From Candidatus Thiodiazotropha endolucinida (GTDB lineage Bacteria; Pseudomonadota; Gammaproteobacteria; Chromatiales; Chromatiaceae), in contig NZ_MARB01000004.1 in assembly GCF_001715975.1 (NCBI RefSeq), forward strand, positions 124,001 to 188,000: a stretch of DNA of 64,000 nt, written 5' to 3'. Positions 17,309 to 26,064 of the stretch are shown in pieces. Position numbers and translations under genes: made by a program. A model generated the notes under the pieces. The model worked only from the letters and a program-made list of their open reading frames with translations, made no database searches and had not been told where the DNA came from. Positions within the stretch are counted from its first letter, which is position 1; every line of letters starts with the position of its first letter.

Positions 17309-17779
17309 TCAATGCAGCGACATTAAGCTGTTGTCAAACACACCTGGGATACTCTTTACTGATGCCAAGCGTGTCTGTTCGCACAGAGTCTTAACTTCAG
17401 GATGGCAGTACGGTGTAACAAGCAGAAGCCTAAATATCTGTTGATAGATATTGTTTTCTGAACTGTTGCCGCCCTGAAACAGCAACAACTCCATCTCAGT
17501 CTCTTCCGTCCTATCCTTGAATTCAGGGTAGACGTCGAGCAGTTTACTTGGACCCAACAGACAATAAGCGATACCCCAGGTGGCGGAACAGATAATGCTC
17601 TCGGAGACGATATGGACAGGCTGTTTATATTTTCTCGATACCGATGTCACCTGTTGATGCACTATCTGCAGAAGTTGCCTGGCAAGTCCAGGCGGCATCT
17701 CACTGAGCTCCAGTCCGACAGAAAGCAGATGGTTGCAAAGGAGTCTTTTCTCCAGATTTTTTTCAAAAAAATTAAACAT
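17309..17779 (-). CDS. Uncharacterised 156-aa cytoplasmic protein
   Basis: This protein is not recognised. It is soluble, with no signal peptide. It looks helical, with a Leu-rich N-terminal half (NFFEKNLEKRLLCNHLLSVG) and six Cys scattered through the chain without a clear metal-binding spacing. A Gly-Asn loop (FQGGNSSENN) sits near residue 101. The ATG at 17779 is supported by a strong AAGGAGG site 12 nt upstream. It is convergent with ybbP and divergent from the small membrane protein at 18076. Confidence 0.7.
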   Translation of the reverse strand: MFNFFEKNLEKRLLCNHLLSVGLELSEMPPGLARQLLQIVHQQVTSVSRKYKQPVHIVSESIICSATWGIAYCLLGPSKLLDVYPEFKDRTEETEMELLLFQGGNSSENNIYQQIFRLLLVTPYCHPEVKTLCEQTRLASVKSIPGVFDNSLMSLH

Positions 17780-18075
17780 TTAAACAACATCCTCCTTGTC
17801 ATCGCATGATTCTGGAAAAACCTTCCATTGCACCACCATCCACAGATTGAAGCGAGTGATCAATTGCAGACCTCCACCCATACCATGCATAATCGTTAAA
17901 ATACTAGCGAATGATACTTAAGGCATGCTTAAAGCGTTGTAAAAAGAGCTGGCACCGATTCCCTGAATTAAGAAATGGTAATATCACTCTGTCTGCCTGT
18001 TAACCTTTGCACAGACACTATAACGATAAGCCTGGCAACACCGGGAAGATACAAAGACCAACTGGAGGAATATGA

Positions 18076-18396
18076 ATGCTCAGTTTGTTGAAATGTAAGT
18101 GCCTGATAGGATATCTCTGGACCAGCGCCATCATCGCAGGTCTACTCACCATTATATTTTTCACCTTCATCGATCCGATAAATGTCGCCAAGCTTTTGGA
18201 ACTGGATAGAGAAGGCGCCATGTTCGAAGTGAAAGTCTACGCCTCGATCTTTACATTCATATGGTTCACATTGAATGCATCCACCTATCTCAGCCATTAC
18301 TTCGGCCAACTTTTGAGGTTGTTGGAGCAAGAAGAGCAGCAAAAGATAGAGAGGGAGAGCAAATCCGTCAGTGACACCCATTTGGAAGCCGGCTAG
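18076..18396 (+). CDS. Small membrane protein of unknown function
   Basis: The 106-residue protein has two predicted transmembrane segments (about 10-32 and 54-73) joined by a polar loop, then a charged C-terminal tail rich in Glu, Gln and Lys (EQEEQQKIERES) that is probably helical. The ATG at 18076 has GGAGG 7 nt upstream. A second ATG at 18072 in another frame shares this site and would give only eight residues. No family is recognised; the neighbours give no clue. Confidence 0.65.
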   Translation: MLSLLKCKCLIGYLWTSAIIAGLLTIIFFTFIDPINVAKLLELDREGAMFEVKVYASIFTFIWFTLNASTYLSHYFGQLLRLLEQEEQQKIERESKSVSDTHLEAG

Positions 18397-18568
18397 ACAT
18401 CAACGATGGACAGGTTGAACGGATTCACCAGCCCATTTCATCAGGTACAGGTTGGGGCCTCTGATATGACGTTGGCAGATATGACTGACAGCCGGTTTGG
18501 CTTAGTTTCATAGGTATATCGCAGACATCGCCGGTGACATGACATCTGTTTAGGCAGAGTGTGAAACC

Positions 18569-19090
18569 TCATTCTGGCATGTTGGGCGGATCAAGATCGT
18601 CCAGCGGCGGCTCCTCTTGCAGACTGGTTTGCCACTCCCGCAGCATCTCCACATGCCAACCCTCCTCCTCGACCATCTCCAATGCGATCCTTCGCACCTC
18701 ATCGTTCGGTGTGTTGTCGGCAACCTGCTGGTAGAAATCCCTGCCACGGGTCTCATTGAACAGCGCGATCTCCATCGCCTGGGTAATGGTCATCATATAG
18801 CTCGCCTCTTCCATACAGAACGATTCCGGTGAAGAGGGGCACTTCCACTTGAAATCCCACGGCGTTATCTTCGGCAGTTCGATGCCTGCTGTACGCTCAT
18901 GCACCTCTTTTGCGTGCTGCCGGCTATAGTCTCCCAGCTTCCTGAACAGCTCGGCAACCTTAAGATTGTTGTGTATCTCCATGCTGTCCGCCAGCTCATC
19001 ATAATGGTCGCTGGAAGCCTCTTCCAGCTCAAGGGCATGAACCAGAAACTCTCCCACTGTTTCAATCACTATCTCTGGATTATCACTCAT
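18569..19090 (-). CDS. Ferritin-like (rubrerythrin-type) diiron protein
   Basis: The 173-residue protein has the four-helix ferritin-like pattern with two E-x6-Y-type helices (Glu24/Tyr30 in the first; NETRGRDFYQQ in the third) and a closing EEEGWHVEML helix with the Glu-x2-His pair expected for a diiron site. It has no rubredoxin-like Cys4 tail. Such proteins act as peroxidases or oxygen scavengers. The ATG at 19090 overlaps the korB stop in an ATGA, with GAGGAGGAG upstream, so it is coupled to the ferredoxin oxidoreductase. A role in protecting that oxygen-sensitive enzyme is an inference from context. Confidence 0.8.
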   Translation of the reverse strand: MSDNPEIVIETVGEFLVHALELEEASSDHYDELADSMEIHNNLKVAELFRKLGDYSRQHAKEVHERTAGIELPKITPWDFKWKCPSSPESFCMEEASYMMTITQAMEIALFNETRGRDFYQQVADNTPNDEVRRIALEMVEEEGWHVEMLREWQTSLQEEPPLDDLDPPNMPE

Positions 19091-19914
19091 ATACAAAACT
19101 CCTCCTCGAAGAGATTCAGTTCTGTAACCTGCTTATTTTCAGGCTGCCAGACTGGAAAGGGAGAGGCGTATATGATACCTGTCGCCTTGCCCTCGTCCGC
19201 CTGTATGATCTGCGCAGCCTTGATCCTGTCTTCAGTGGGCACATCGTTGATAAAGGGGTGAACGACCTCTTTCCATCCCCGTTGATCCGGACGAAAGGTC
19301 ACGCAACCGCTCAACACCTGGACGAATGCGAACCCGGGATACTCGATCGCTTCGACCAACAGTCGGGTCATTTCCGCCGGCTCGCCTGAGTAGCCCCGGG
19401 CGATAAATCCGGCCCCGGCCGCCAAAGCGATGGCCGCCGGGTTGAAACGGGGTATACCCGTACCGTGGGGTGTCATTTTACTCTGGGTCCATGTCGGTCT
19501 TGTTGTCGGGGATGCCTGGCCTTTGGTCATGCCATAGACCTCGTTATCCATCACGATGTAGGTCATATCCATATTGCGCCGGCAGGCATGCAGAAAGTGA
19601 TTACCGCCAATTGAGAAGCCATCACCGTCACCCCCGGCAACCACAACGGTCAAGTCGGGTCTTGCCGCCTTGAGTCCCGAGGCCGCCGCCAGTGCACGGC
19701 CATGGATACCATGAAAGCCATAACTGTCTATATAGGCGGGCAGACGCGAGGAACAGCCGATACCCGAGACGACTGCCACACGCTCTTTTTCGAACCCAAG
19801 ATGGGCCATTGCCTTTGTCAGGGCCGCCAAGACGGCAAAATGTCCGCAACCAGGGCACCATACCGGTTTAATGCCCGATTTGTAGTCCTTCGCCTTCAAT
19901 GCTGGTACCGGCAT
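19087..19914 (-). CDS. korB: 2-oxoacid:ferredoxin oxidoreductase, beta subunit
   Basis: This subunit binds thiamine pyrophosphate and the 4Fe-4S cluster of a 2-oxoacid:ferredoxin oxidoreductase, most likely the 2-oxoglutarate type. The 275 residues carry the four cluster ligands Cys20, Cys23, Cys54 and Cys204, and the TPP/Mg motif GGDGDGFSIGGNH (94-106), followed by DNEVYGMTKGQ. The start is ATG at 19914, which has GAGGAG about 9 nt upstream; a GTG at 19923 sits too close to that site. It follows korA by 88 bp. The reaction is reversible: oxidation of 2-oxoglutarate or, with strong reductant, its synthesis as in the reductive TCA cycle. Confidence 0.9.
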   Translation of the reverse strand: MPVPALKAKDYKSGIKPVWCPGCGHFAVLAALTKAMAHLGFEKERVAVVSGIGCSSRLPAYIDSYGFHGIHGRALAAASGLKAARPDLTVVVAGGDGDGFSIGGNHFLHACRRNMDMTYIVMDNEVYGMTKGQASPTTRPTWTQSKMTPHGTGIPRFNPAAIALAAGAGFIARGYSGEPAEMTRLLVEAIEYPGFAFVQVLSGCVTFRPDQRGWKEVVHPFINDVPTEDRIKAAQIIQADEGKATGIIYASPFPVWQPENKQVTELNLFEEEFCI

Positions 19915-20002
19915 CTTCCGCACTCCTCGTAGCTACAGATTAAGGGAAGCTCAGCACATTCCTCAGCTTCCCAATCGAGATTCACACAAGCCCATTGCAT
20001 CC

Positions 20003-21736
20003 TCACTCATCCTTAGCGGTAAGCAACCTGATGATCCGCCCAGAACGGAGAGGCAAGGGCCCCGGTTGCGCCAGGGACTCTGCCTGCTTGGGTAACACAC
20101 CCTGGGCACGCAGATAGCGAAACAGCTGGCCACTGTGATTCTGTTCAACCACAAGTATCCTGCCTGCCCCGCCTATGGCCCGGCTCAGTTTCTGCTTCTG
20201 CAACGGGGCAAGCAGACGGATTGCAATGATCCTGATGTCTCTGCTCTGCCACCGTAGTTTTTTTCTTGCCTCCTTGACCACACCTGTGCTCGATCCCCAA
20301 GTGATAATACACGCATCCCCTTGCCCCTCGATCTCCGCCCAATCATCGCCATAATCGAATTCCTCAAGCTTGTTCAGGCGCTTGTTGAGTTGCTCTCGAT
20401 GGTCAACGGCCATGCTCGAAGGTGTACCGTGTTCATTGTGTTCCAGCCCATCGGCTGTATACATGCCCCCCGGCGTGCCGGGAAGCGTCATCGGGGAGAT
20501 ACTGTCCGCTGTAACGCGATAGCGCATATAGTCGGCATCGGGCGCCTCCTCTATCGCACGCCGCCAAGGCATATCCGGTACGGGAGGGATCTCGATAATC
20601 GCCTGTGACTGTCCCAGGGATTGATCTGAGAGCACCACGGAAATAGTCTGCAGATGTTCCGCCAGTTGCACAGCCCATTGGGTGGTGAAGACACAATCGT
20701 GTATGGAAAGAGGGGCAAATACCAGATGTGGCGCATCGCCATGCAGACCATAGAGCGCGATATCGAGATCGGCCTGTTCCGACTTGGTGGGTATGCCGGT
20801 CGAGGGTCCACCTCTCATCACATTGACGACCGTCACCGGGGTCTCACTGACAAGCGCCAGTCCCAAGCCCTCGACCATCAGGCTTAAACCGGGACCCGAG
20901 GTGGCGGTGAGAGAAGGCACGCCACCAAACGAGGCGCCGATAATCATATTGATGGAGGCCAGTTCATCCTCCGCCTGTAGCAGCGAGCCGCCCAGTTTTT
21001 CCAATCGCGGCGCCAACCACTCAAGCATCTCGCTGGCCGGTGTGATTGGATAGGCCGCAACGAACCTCACCCCACCGCGCAGGGCACCGACGCCACAAGC
21101 CTGGTTGCCGGTTATACTCCAAACATCGTATCGTTCACCCGGCAGCAATGGCGCCTTTACAGGACGCCGGTCATGATTGTAGCCAAGACTCAAGGCCCTT
21201 AATGCGGATTCCACCACCTCCCCGCCCTTTCTCTGCAATATCTGTTTGACGCTGGCCTCCAAGGCTTCGAGCTGCAAACCGCAGATCATCGCCATCGCTC
21301 CCAACGCAACCATATTGATACGACCCTCAGGCAAACCGGAGGCAAAAACCTTGAATGGAACCTCCCTGATTTCAGCGCCGTTACTGCGTAATTGCGCAGG
21401 CACATCCCCGGCGGCAGGATCACAGAGAATCAGGCTTTTATCCGTAAGCGGAATTTCATCGGCAAAACGATCTATATTCAGCCAGTCAAGTGCAACCAGG
21501 AGATCGAAGTGATTCCCCATGCATTCCACGGGATCGGGACTGAAGCGAACCATTGCCGCGGACTCACCGCCGCGAATCTGCGGTCCGGCCGATCGTGTCA
21601 TCAAGCCCAGATAACCACAGCGCGCCGCCGCCTCCAAGACAATTCGTCCGGCCGTTACCGCGCCACTTCCACCAGAACCCGTGATTGCAACCGAATAACT
21701 GTTATTCGATTCAGATACCTCGTTATTGTTATTCAT
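20003..21736 (-). CDS. korA: 2-oxoacid:ferredoxin oxidoreductase, fused gamma-alpha subunit
   Basis: The 577-residue chain fuses two domains. Residues about 14-190 form the gamma (coenzyme A-side) domain, starting SVAITGSGGSGAVTAG and with the SAGPQIRGGES loop. Residues about 210-577 form the alpha domain, with GNQACGVGALRGGVRFVAAYPITPASEM and the GPSTGIPTKSEQADL segment that separates 2-oxoglutarate-type enzymes from pyruvate:ferredoxin oxidoreductases. The N-terminus (MNNNNEVSESNNS) is Asn-rich and probably disordered. The ATG at 21736 lies inside the 3' end of the upstream OmpA-family gene, an 8-bp overlap suggesting coupling. It pairs with korB downstream. Confidence 0.9.
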   Translation of the reverse strand: MNNNNEVSESNNSYSVAITGSGGSGAVTAGRIVLEAAARCGYLGLMTRSAGPQIRGGESAAMVRFSPDPVECMGNHFDLLVALDWLNIDRFADEIPLTDKSLILCDPAAGDVPAQLRSNGAEIREVPFKVFASGLPEGRINMVALGAMAMICGLQLEALEASVKQILQRKGGEVVESALRALSLGYNHDRRPVKAPLLPGERYDVWSITGNQACGVGALRGGVRFVAAYPITPASEMLEWLAPRLEKLGGSLLQAEDELASINMIIGASFGGVPSLTATSGPGLSLMVEGLGLALVSETPVTVVNVMRGGPSTGIPTKSEQADLDIALYGLHGDAPHLVFAPLSIHDCVFTTQWAVQLAEHLQTISVVLSDQSLGQSQAIIEIPPVPDMPWRRAIEEAPDADYMRYRVTADSISPMTLPGTPGGMYTADGLEHNEHGTPSSMAVDHREQLNKRLNKLEEFDYGDDWAEIEGQGDACIITWGSSTGVVKEARKKLRWQSRDIRIIAIRLLAPLQKQKLSRAIGGAGRILVVEQNHSGQLFRYLRAQGVLPKQAESLAQPGPLPLRSGRIIRLLTAKDE

Positions 21737-23120
21737 TAATGATCAACACTTCGATTCGCCGATTGCTCTTCCGTCCTCGTTCAGTCTCATTATTGGCCAC
21801 TGGGCGGGATTCGCCATAGCCGATTGCCGTAATATGATTCCTGGCAACACCGCCTACTTTTTCCAGGAATGATGCCACTGTTTCAGCACGTCGCTGTGAA
21901 AGTTGTTGATTGACATCCGCTCCACCCACTGAATCGGTATGTCCTGAGACAACAACGTCCGGATTCGGAAAGGACTTTACAGCGGTTACAATTTTGTCAA
22001 GCAAGGCAAAATTCTCCGATTGGATATCACTTCCACCACTGGGAAAGTTAAAGGCGCGCAATTCAAGCAGTACATTGTGTCCCTGCCTGTAGACATTGGC
22101 CTCGTATGAAGAAAAAAGATCCTGGATCTTGTCGAAACGCGCTTGTGCTTCACGATTCTCCCGTTCCACCGCCTCGAGCCGACTCTGTAAATCCATCCTT
22201 GTCGCCAGTTCAGCCTGTTGTATCTCTGTATAATTGACCAGTTTGTTTCGCAATGCTGTGACCACCTCATGGTTGGGCTGGTCAAAGTGCAATTCATCTC
22301 CGGTCGGTTCACTAATCAGGCTGATCTGTTTCTGGTACCAGAGAATGATCTCCTCCATGGTGTATTCACGGCGTTTGAAGTCTTTGATCATTTCCGTGAT
22401 CTCGACACTGCGTCTGGCCAATCGACTGGCCTGCAAGGCGTGATTTTTAGCCTTTTCTCTCTGTGTCCTGTTGGTCTCCAGGACCGCAACCGAGAGCGCC
22501 AACTCCTCGAGGGCGCGTTTCAGGGTCTTTGGTGAATATTCATCCGCTTCACTTTCGGTGGCCTGGGCAATATCCTGACGGGCATTTTCTGTGGCATCTT
22601 GTTTCAGGGCATCCAGTTCCACATCCGAGTAACCCTGCAACATTTCGGGCCGCCATTTCTTTGCATCCTCGATATCACCCTTTTCAACCAGGGTGGAGGC
22701 TTTGCGCAATTTTTCATCGAGCAGTTCGAAGCGCTCCTTCAGCATGGTATCGGCGCCTGCAGCGATTGCCAACTGGCGTGCTTCAAGCACTTCGCGCATC
22801 AGTCGCTTGGAGCGGGTTGCATCCGACTCCGCCTTATCGAGAAGCTGATCCACCTCGGCCACCTTCTCCGCCACCCCGGCATCGTTCCTTTTCTGGCCCA
22901 GCACAATCGCTTCCGCCAGCTTCGATTGCGCAGCGGCAAATCCCACAGGTGCAAGATCGAACAAATCGTTCACCCTATCCTCGTTCATACGTCTCTGGAG
23001 ATATGAAATCCGTTCATATTCTTCGAATACCTGGGATCTGGAAAGGGTCGGGGTCGAAGCACAACCTGAATAGAACAAACTCACCAAAATGAGAGACAAC
23101 AACCTCAGCCTTATCGCCAT
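21729..23120 (-). CDS. OmpA-family outer membrane lipoprotein with long helical linker
   Basis: The 463-residue precursor has a lipoprotein signal peptide with lipobox FYSGC (Cys20). Residues about 30-330 are almost wholly helical with heptad character (DUF4398-like repeats rich in Ala, Glu and Arg). Residues about 345-463 form the OmpA C-terminal peptidoglycan-binding domain: FPSGGSDIQ, VVSGHTDSVGG, LSQRRAETV and the ending KSNRRIEVLI. It would be anchored in the outer membrane and bind the cell wall through a long coiled stalk. The ATG at 23120 has GAGGAGAAG upstream. The unusual point is the 8-bp overlap with korA, a cytoplasmic enzyme. Confidence 0.88.
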   Translation of the reverse strand: MAIRLRLLSLILVSLFYSGCASTPTLSRSQVFEEYERISYLQRRMNEDRVNDLFDLAPVGFAAAQSKLAEAIVLGQKRNDAGVAEKVAEVDQLLDKAESDATRSKRLMREVLEARQLAIAAGADTMLKERFELLDEKLRKASTLVEKGDIEDAKKWRPEMLQGYSDVELDALKQDATENARQDIAQATESEADEYSPKTLKRALEELALSVAVLETNRTQREKAKNHALQASRLARRSVEITEMIKDFKRREYTMEEIILWYQKQISLISEPTGDELHFDQPNHEVVTALRNKLVNYTEIQQAELATRMDLQSRLEAVERENREAQARFDKIQDLFSSYEANVYRQGHNVLLELRAFNFPSGGSDIQSENFALLDKIVTAVKSFPNPDVVVSGHTDSVGGADVNQQLSQRRAETVASFLEKVGGVARNHITAIGYGESRPVANNETERGRKSNRRIEVLIINE

Positions 23121-23163
23121 AACTCACTTCTCCTCAGAATAGGCGCATCTATTAACCAGGCAC

Positions 23164-23178
23164 CCTAGGGCCTGTTGA
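23164..23178 (+). repeat. Partial copy of dispersed GTTAAC-type element
   Basis: The plus strand reads CTAGGGCCTGTTGAG, the first 12 bases identical to the left end of the dispersed element but with the GTTAAC core changed. It lies between the OmpA-family start and the stop of the thioredoxin-like gene. It may be a decayed copy. Confidence 0.35.
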
Positions 23179-23211
23179 GCCGCTCCAGCTGCCCGTCATG
23201 CAGTTGATAGT

Positions 23212-23736
23212 CTACCAGATTTCAGCCAGCCAGAGACGCATGCGAAGCGTCAGCGGCAGGGTATAACCAACACTAGAGAACCTGACTCTGCCATCACGGC
23301 CGATAATATAGCTGGTCGGCACACCCGTGACCCGCCAGGCACTCGCCAGCTTACCATCGGGATCGTTAATGACTGGGAATCGAAGTTGATTTTGTCTAAG
23401 GAATTCTGTGACATCATTCTCACTGCCGGACTGCATAGCGACAGTGACCACGGGATAGTCCTTCGACAGGGATTCGATCCCCCCCGATTCGACTTTGCAT
23501 ATCGGACACCAACTGGCCCAGAAATGAACCAACAAAGGCCGTTCCGTGAATTTACCAATATCCAACCACTCACCTTGCAAGGTATGCCCTGAAAGGGCAG
23601 GTGCAGGTCCTTCGGCAAGATCCCTCGTCTGCCAAAGGTGAATCAGAAATAGGCCAAGAAGCAGAGTTGCAGCACTTATGATTCGTGATGCCAATCGCCT
23701 GCCTGTATTGTTGCGTCTGTTCTCAGATGCAGACAT
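23212..23736 (-). CDS. TlpA/ScsD-like thiol-disulfide oxidoreductase, membrane-anchored
   Basis: The 174-residue protein has one N-terminal membrane segment (about 18-34), so the catalytic domain faces the periplasm. The thioredoxin fold follows, with active site Trp76-Cys77-Pro-Ile-Cys80 and the cis-Pro loop GVPTSYII. It matches the 'protein disulfide oxidoreductase' group near ScsD, which reduces periplasmic disulfides or supports cytochrome or copper handling. The ATG at 23736 is the first Met. It lies 23 bp after the PGDYG-domain gene on the same strand and is likely in one unit with it. Confidence 0.88.
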   Translation of the reverse strand: MSASENRRNNTGRRLASRIISAATLLLGLFLIHLWQTRDLAEGPAPALSGHTLQGEWLDIGKFTERPLLVHFWASWCPICKVESGGIESLSKDYPVVTVAMQSGSENDVTEFLRQNQLRFPVINDPDGKLASAWRVTGVPTSYIIGRDGRVRFSSVGYTLPLTLRMRLWLAEIW

Positions 23737-23759
23737 GGACTCGGATTCAGATCATCCGT

Positions 23760-24146
23760 TCAACACGGCTCATACATCGACTCGAATGCTTTACGGTCAA
23801 CGGCATAGCCATCCATTCCCCGCTCATCGTTATACACCACATAATCACCGGCCGAGTATCGGGTTTCCCCTTCCAGGGTTTTTATAACGCCATCCTCTTC
23901 AGCAATTTCCGCCCAGACTTCAGCGGTCTTTACAAAGCGACCAGGACTGGTCTCGGTGTAGGTATTGGCAAAGGTATCGACATCCACCGTATAGATATCT
24001 CCCCCGTTATCGACCAACCAATCCCCGGGCTTGCACTTTTGCATTCCACCCCATTTCCGATAGGTAAAACCATCGGTGTCAAGATCGAGCCTGACAGCGG
24101 ATACGGCGGCACCCGCTTTCTTCCTGTATCTCTTTCGCCTGGTCAT
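23760..24146 (-). CDS. PGDYG-domain protein of unknown function
   Basis: The 128-residue protein contains two PGD(Y/W)-type blocks: KPGDWLVDNGGDIYTVD near residue 39 and the better match SAGDYVVYNDERGMDGYAV near residue 102, ending in MYEPC. This repeated pattern is that of the PGDYG domain family, whose role is unknown. The N-terminus is very basic (MTRRKRYRKKAG). The ATG at 24146 is chosen because a longer in-frame stretch up to 24263 would translate a copy of the dispersed repeat (24155-24177). The ribosome binding site is weak. Confidence 0.7.
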   Translation of the reverse strand: MTRRKRYRKKAGAAVSAVRLDLDTDGFTYRKWGGMQKCKPGDWLVDNGGDIYTVDVDTFANTYTETSPGRFVKTAEVWAEIAEEDGVIKTLEGETRYSAGDYVVYNDERGMDGYAVDRKAFESMYEPC

Positions 24147-24154
24147 AGTGGGTT

Positions 24155-24177
24155 GATTAGTGTTAACAGGCCCTAAC
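24155..24177 (-). repeat. Copy of dispersed GTTAAC-centred element
   Basis: The minus strand reads GTTAGGGCCTGTTAACAC then TAATC, matching the element at 63091-63125 over 22 bases. It lies 9 bp upstream of the chosen start of the PGDYG-domain gene, thus in its leader. Confidence 0.65.
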
Positions 24178-24388
24178 AAAAAGACTCGGATTAGTTGGAT
24201 CAGTAGCTCAGTAGGCCGTTGTCTACCATACATCGGCTGGAATATGAATGCCAATCCGGCCAATCAAGATTTGGCTCTCCTTGCCGGCAGAATTCACGGA
24301 TCGTCAGGCAACGGCAGTTTGACACAACCTATGATTGACTCGCATTGAGTATATCACCCAGTGATGTCCTCTAGTGTGAACGGGGTAT

Positions 24389-25189
24389 TTAACGGAGGGC
24401 GGAATTCAGCCGCCAATCATAATCGAGGAATGAAATATCGATTTTGCCTGCGCGGAGGCGTTGTTCATCTTCGGCCGACAAACCGAGTTGTTGGCTATAT
24501 TCCGCAAAAAAGCCGCTTAACGAATGATAATCCTTCCAACCCCGCTCAAAATCGTCATGATACCACTTGAATATGGATGACACTTCGAGACGATCATCGC
24601 TAAAACGATTGCGTGTTTTATCTGCAAGAAACAGCGAAGTCTGCTCACGCAGCTGCATCTCAAGCCGTTCACCGGTATAGGCCTCTGCACGCAATGCCGG
24701 ACAGCCTATGCTGGCGCAGTTGACTGCGAAATGAATTCTGGGATCGTTATATCGATCCTTTTTACGGATCATTCCATGTTCGATGTCATCGAGTGACCTG
24801 TTTTCACCGAACAGCGGGATAAACGCTTTCTTCCATGGTGAACTGAACAGCCCTCCCAAATCCTTGATGGATGAAATCTTCGGATAAGCGGTTAAGATCA
24901 ATTCCACTGTCCAGGCATTGTACGCATTGATTAAAAAGGCCAGTTGTTCGGATGCAGGCCATGTTTTGAATGTCTCTTTATCAACCTCAGTCAATAATGT
25001 TAAATATTGTTTCAGCCGCTTACGCTCGGAACTCAAACCCTGATAGTCCACCGCGGTGGCCACGCCACCTCTTTGCGGCACAACATGCTGCTGTAGCAAT
25101 GTGTTCCAAATACCATGATCGAAGGCAAACGAATCCGTTGCCGATATAACCATCAAGCTGAAAATCACGACTGATACTATTTTACGCAT
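24389..25189 (-). CDS. DUF547 family secreted protein
   Basis: The 266-residue precursor begins with a signal peptide (residues 1-22, cut after SFA). The family marks of DUF547 are clear: PASEQLAFLINAYNAWTVELIL near residue 77, the segment SLDDIEHGMIR, and DPRIHFAVNCASIGCPALR with a conserved Cys pair, followed by ISSIFKWYHDDF-like SSIFKWYHDDFERG. The fold is papain/thiol-related by some predictions, but no activity is established. It should be periplasmic. The ATG at 25189 gives the signal peptide. It stands alone, with a 157-bp gap to the spondin gene upstream. Confidence 0.88.
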   Translation of the reverse strand: MRKIVSVVIFSLMVISATDSFAFDHGIWNTLLQQHVVPQRGGVATAVDYQGLSSERKRLKQYLTLLTEVDKETFKTWPASEQLAFLINAYNAWTVELILTAYPKISSIKDLGGLFSSPWKKAFIPLFGENRSLDDIEHGMIRKKDRYNDPRIHFAVNCASIGCPALRAEAYTGERLEMQLREQTSLFLADKTRNRFSDDRLEVSSIFKWYHDDFERGWKDYHSLSGFFAEYSQQLGLSAEDEQRLRAGKIDISFLDYDWRLNSALR

Positions 25190-25314
25190 TGCCTCATTCA
25201 GCCTCTCTTCTGATCAGAGGATATAGTGTTATCACCCTTTGCACTGCTAACCGGACAGTATTTAGTCACTCACTGAACGGATAAAGTTCGGATAGTCCTG
25301 CAAGGCATCGAAAC

Positions 25315-25338
25315 GGGCGGCTTACAATAAAGCCGCCC
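25315..25338 (-). terminator. Stem-loop downstream of the spondin gene pair
   Basis: A perfect 9-bp stem, GGGCGGCTT with AAGCCGCCC, encloses a 6-nt loop, 9 bp after the stop of the lipoprotein gene ending at 25347. On the minus strand the stem is followed by GTTTCG, only a weak T-tract, so it may act as an mRNA-end stabiliser rather than a strong terminator. Confidence 0.6.
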
Positions 25339-25346
25339 TCGAGTTG

Positions 25347-26054
25347 TCATTTCATACGCGTAATCGTCACATGCGCTACCGGATTATCGAAACGGTGCGA
25401 CTCGTTCAATGCAGAGCCGCTCAAACCATCGTCATGCGTCACCACTCCCGGATGACCGCCGACACTGTCTCGGTCATCGCGAGCCGGGTTATAGCCCTCA
25501 CCACCCGCCGCCGGACCCGGTACTGTGGATGCCAGTTCAGAGTTCCCCTCGGTGCCCGCATCATAGGCGGCAATAAACAGTTGTTTACTGGAACCCGCCA
25601 TCATGTCTGACACATCGACCGCATTTATCCCGGTAAATGCATCATTGGTGTTGACCAGCATGGATGCGAAGGAGAGCGCCAAACCATTCATCTCATCGGC
25701 CTCGATAATGAGACTTTCGTTTTGTCCAGGTGCGATAACACCCCCTCCGCTCATGGTCGCTGCCGAACTGCTCGCCGCCTCCGATAGCAACTCCGTGTTA
25801 TCTCCCCCCTCGGCCAGTTGTTCAAGTCCATCGCCGGCACTCGAACCCACGCTCCACATGGAATAGGCACTGTCATGCAATACAACGGCCAACGGAGAGA
25901 GCGGTTGTGCCACCGTCAAGTTTGTCACCCTTAACTCATAACTGACACGGCCAGTGTCATCGTCATCACTGTCATCATCATTATGGTGACAACCTGTGAG
26001 GAGTAGGGGGCCGGTTACAAGTAAGGCCAGGGTTGCCGATTTCAGCATATCCAT
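25347..26054 (-). CDS. Spondin-domain lipoprotein
   Basis: The 235-residue precursor carries a lipoprotein signal with lipobox LLTGC (Cys22), then a His-Asn and Asp-rich spacer (HHNDDDSDDDD). The mature part matches the Spondin_N fold: YELRVTNLTVAQPLSPLAVVLHD, the stretch AEGGDN, the block NDAFTGINAVDV and YDAGTEGNSE, ending in NPVAHVTITR. Spondin domains bind metal or extracellular partners; the bacterial role is unknown. It follows its paralogue by 10 bp and ends at a stem-loop. The ATG at 26054 has GGGAGG upstream. The acidic spacer could bind calcium or act as a flexible tether. Confidence 0.86.
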   Translation of the reverse strand: MDMLKSATLALLVTGPLLLTGCHHNDDDSDDDDTGRVSYELRVTNLTVAQPLSPLAVVLHDSAYSMWSVGSSAGDGLEQLAEGGDNTELLSEAASSSAATMSGGGVIAPGQNESLIIEADEMNGLALSFASMLVNTNDAFTGINAVDVSDMMAGSSKQLFIAAYDAGTEGNSELASTVPGPAAGGEGYNPARDDRDSVGGHPGVVTHDDGLSGSALNESHRFDNPVAHVTITRMK

Positions 26055-26064
26055 AGCAGCCTCC

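Noticed and set aside
18072-18098. Eight-residue frame starting 4 bp before the small membrane protein
   Set aside because: It shares the ribosome site but the longer frame at 18076 has a membrane-protein pattern; the short one could be a leader but has no further support.
24190-24216. tRNA-like stretch with TAGCTCAGT
   Set aside because: Only the D-arm sequence resembles a tRNA; there is no anticodon arm, T-arm sequence or acceptor pairing.
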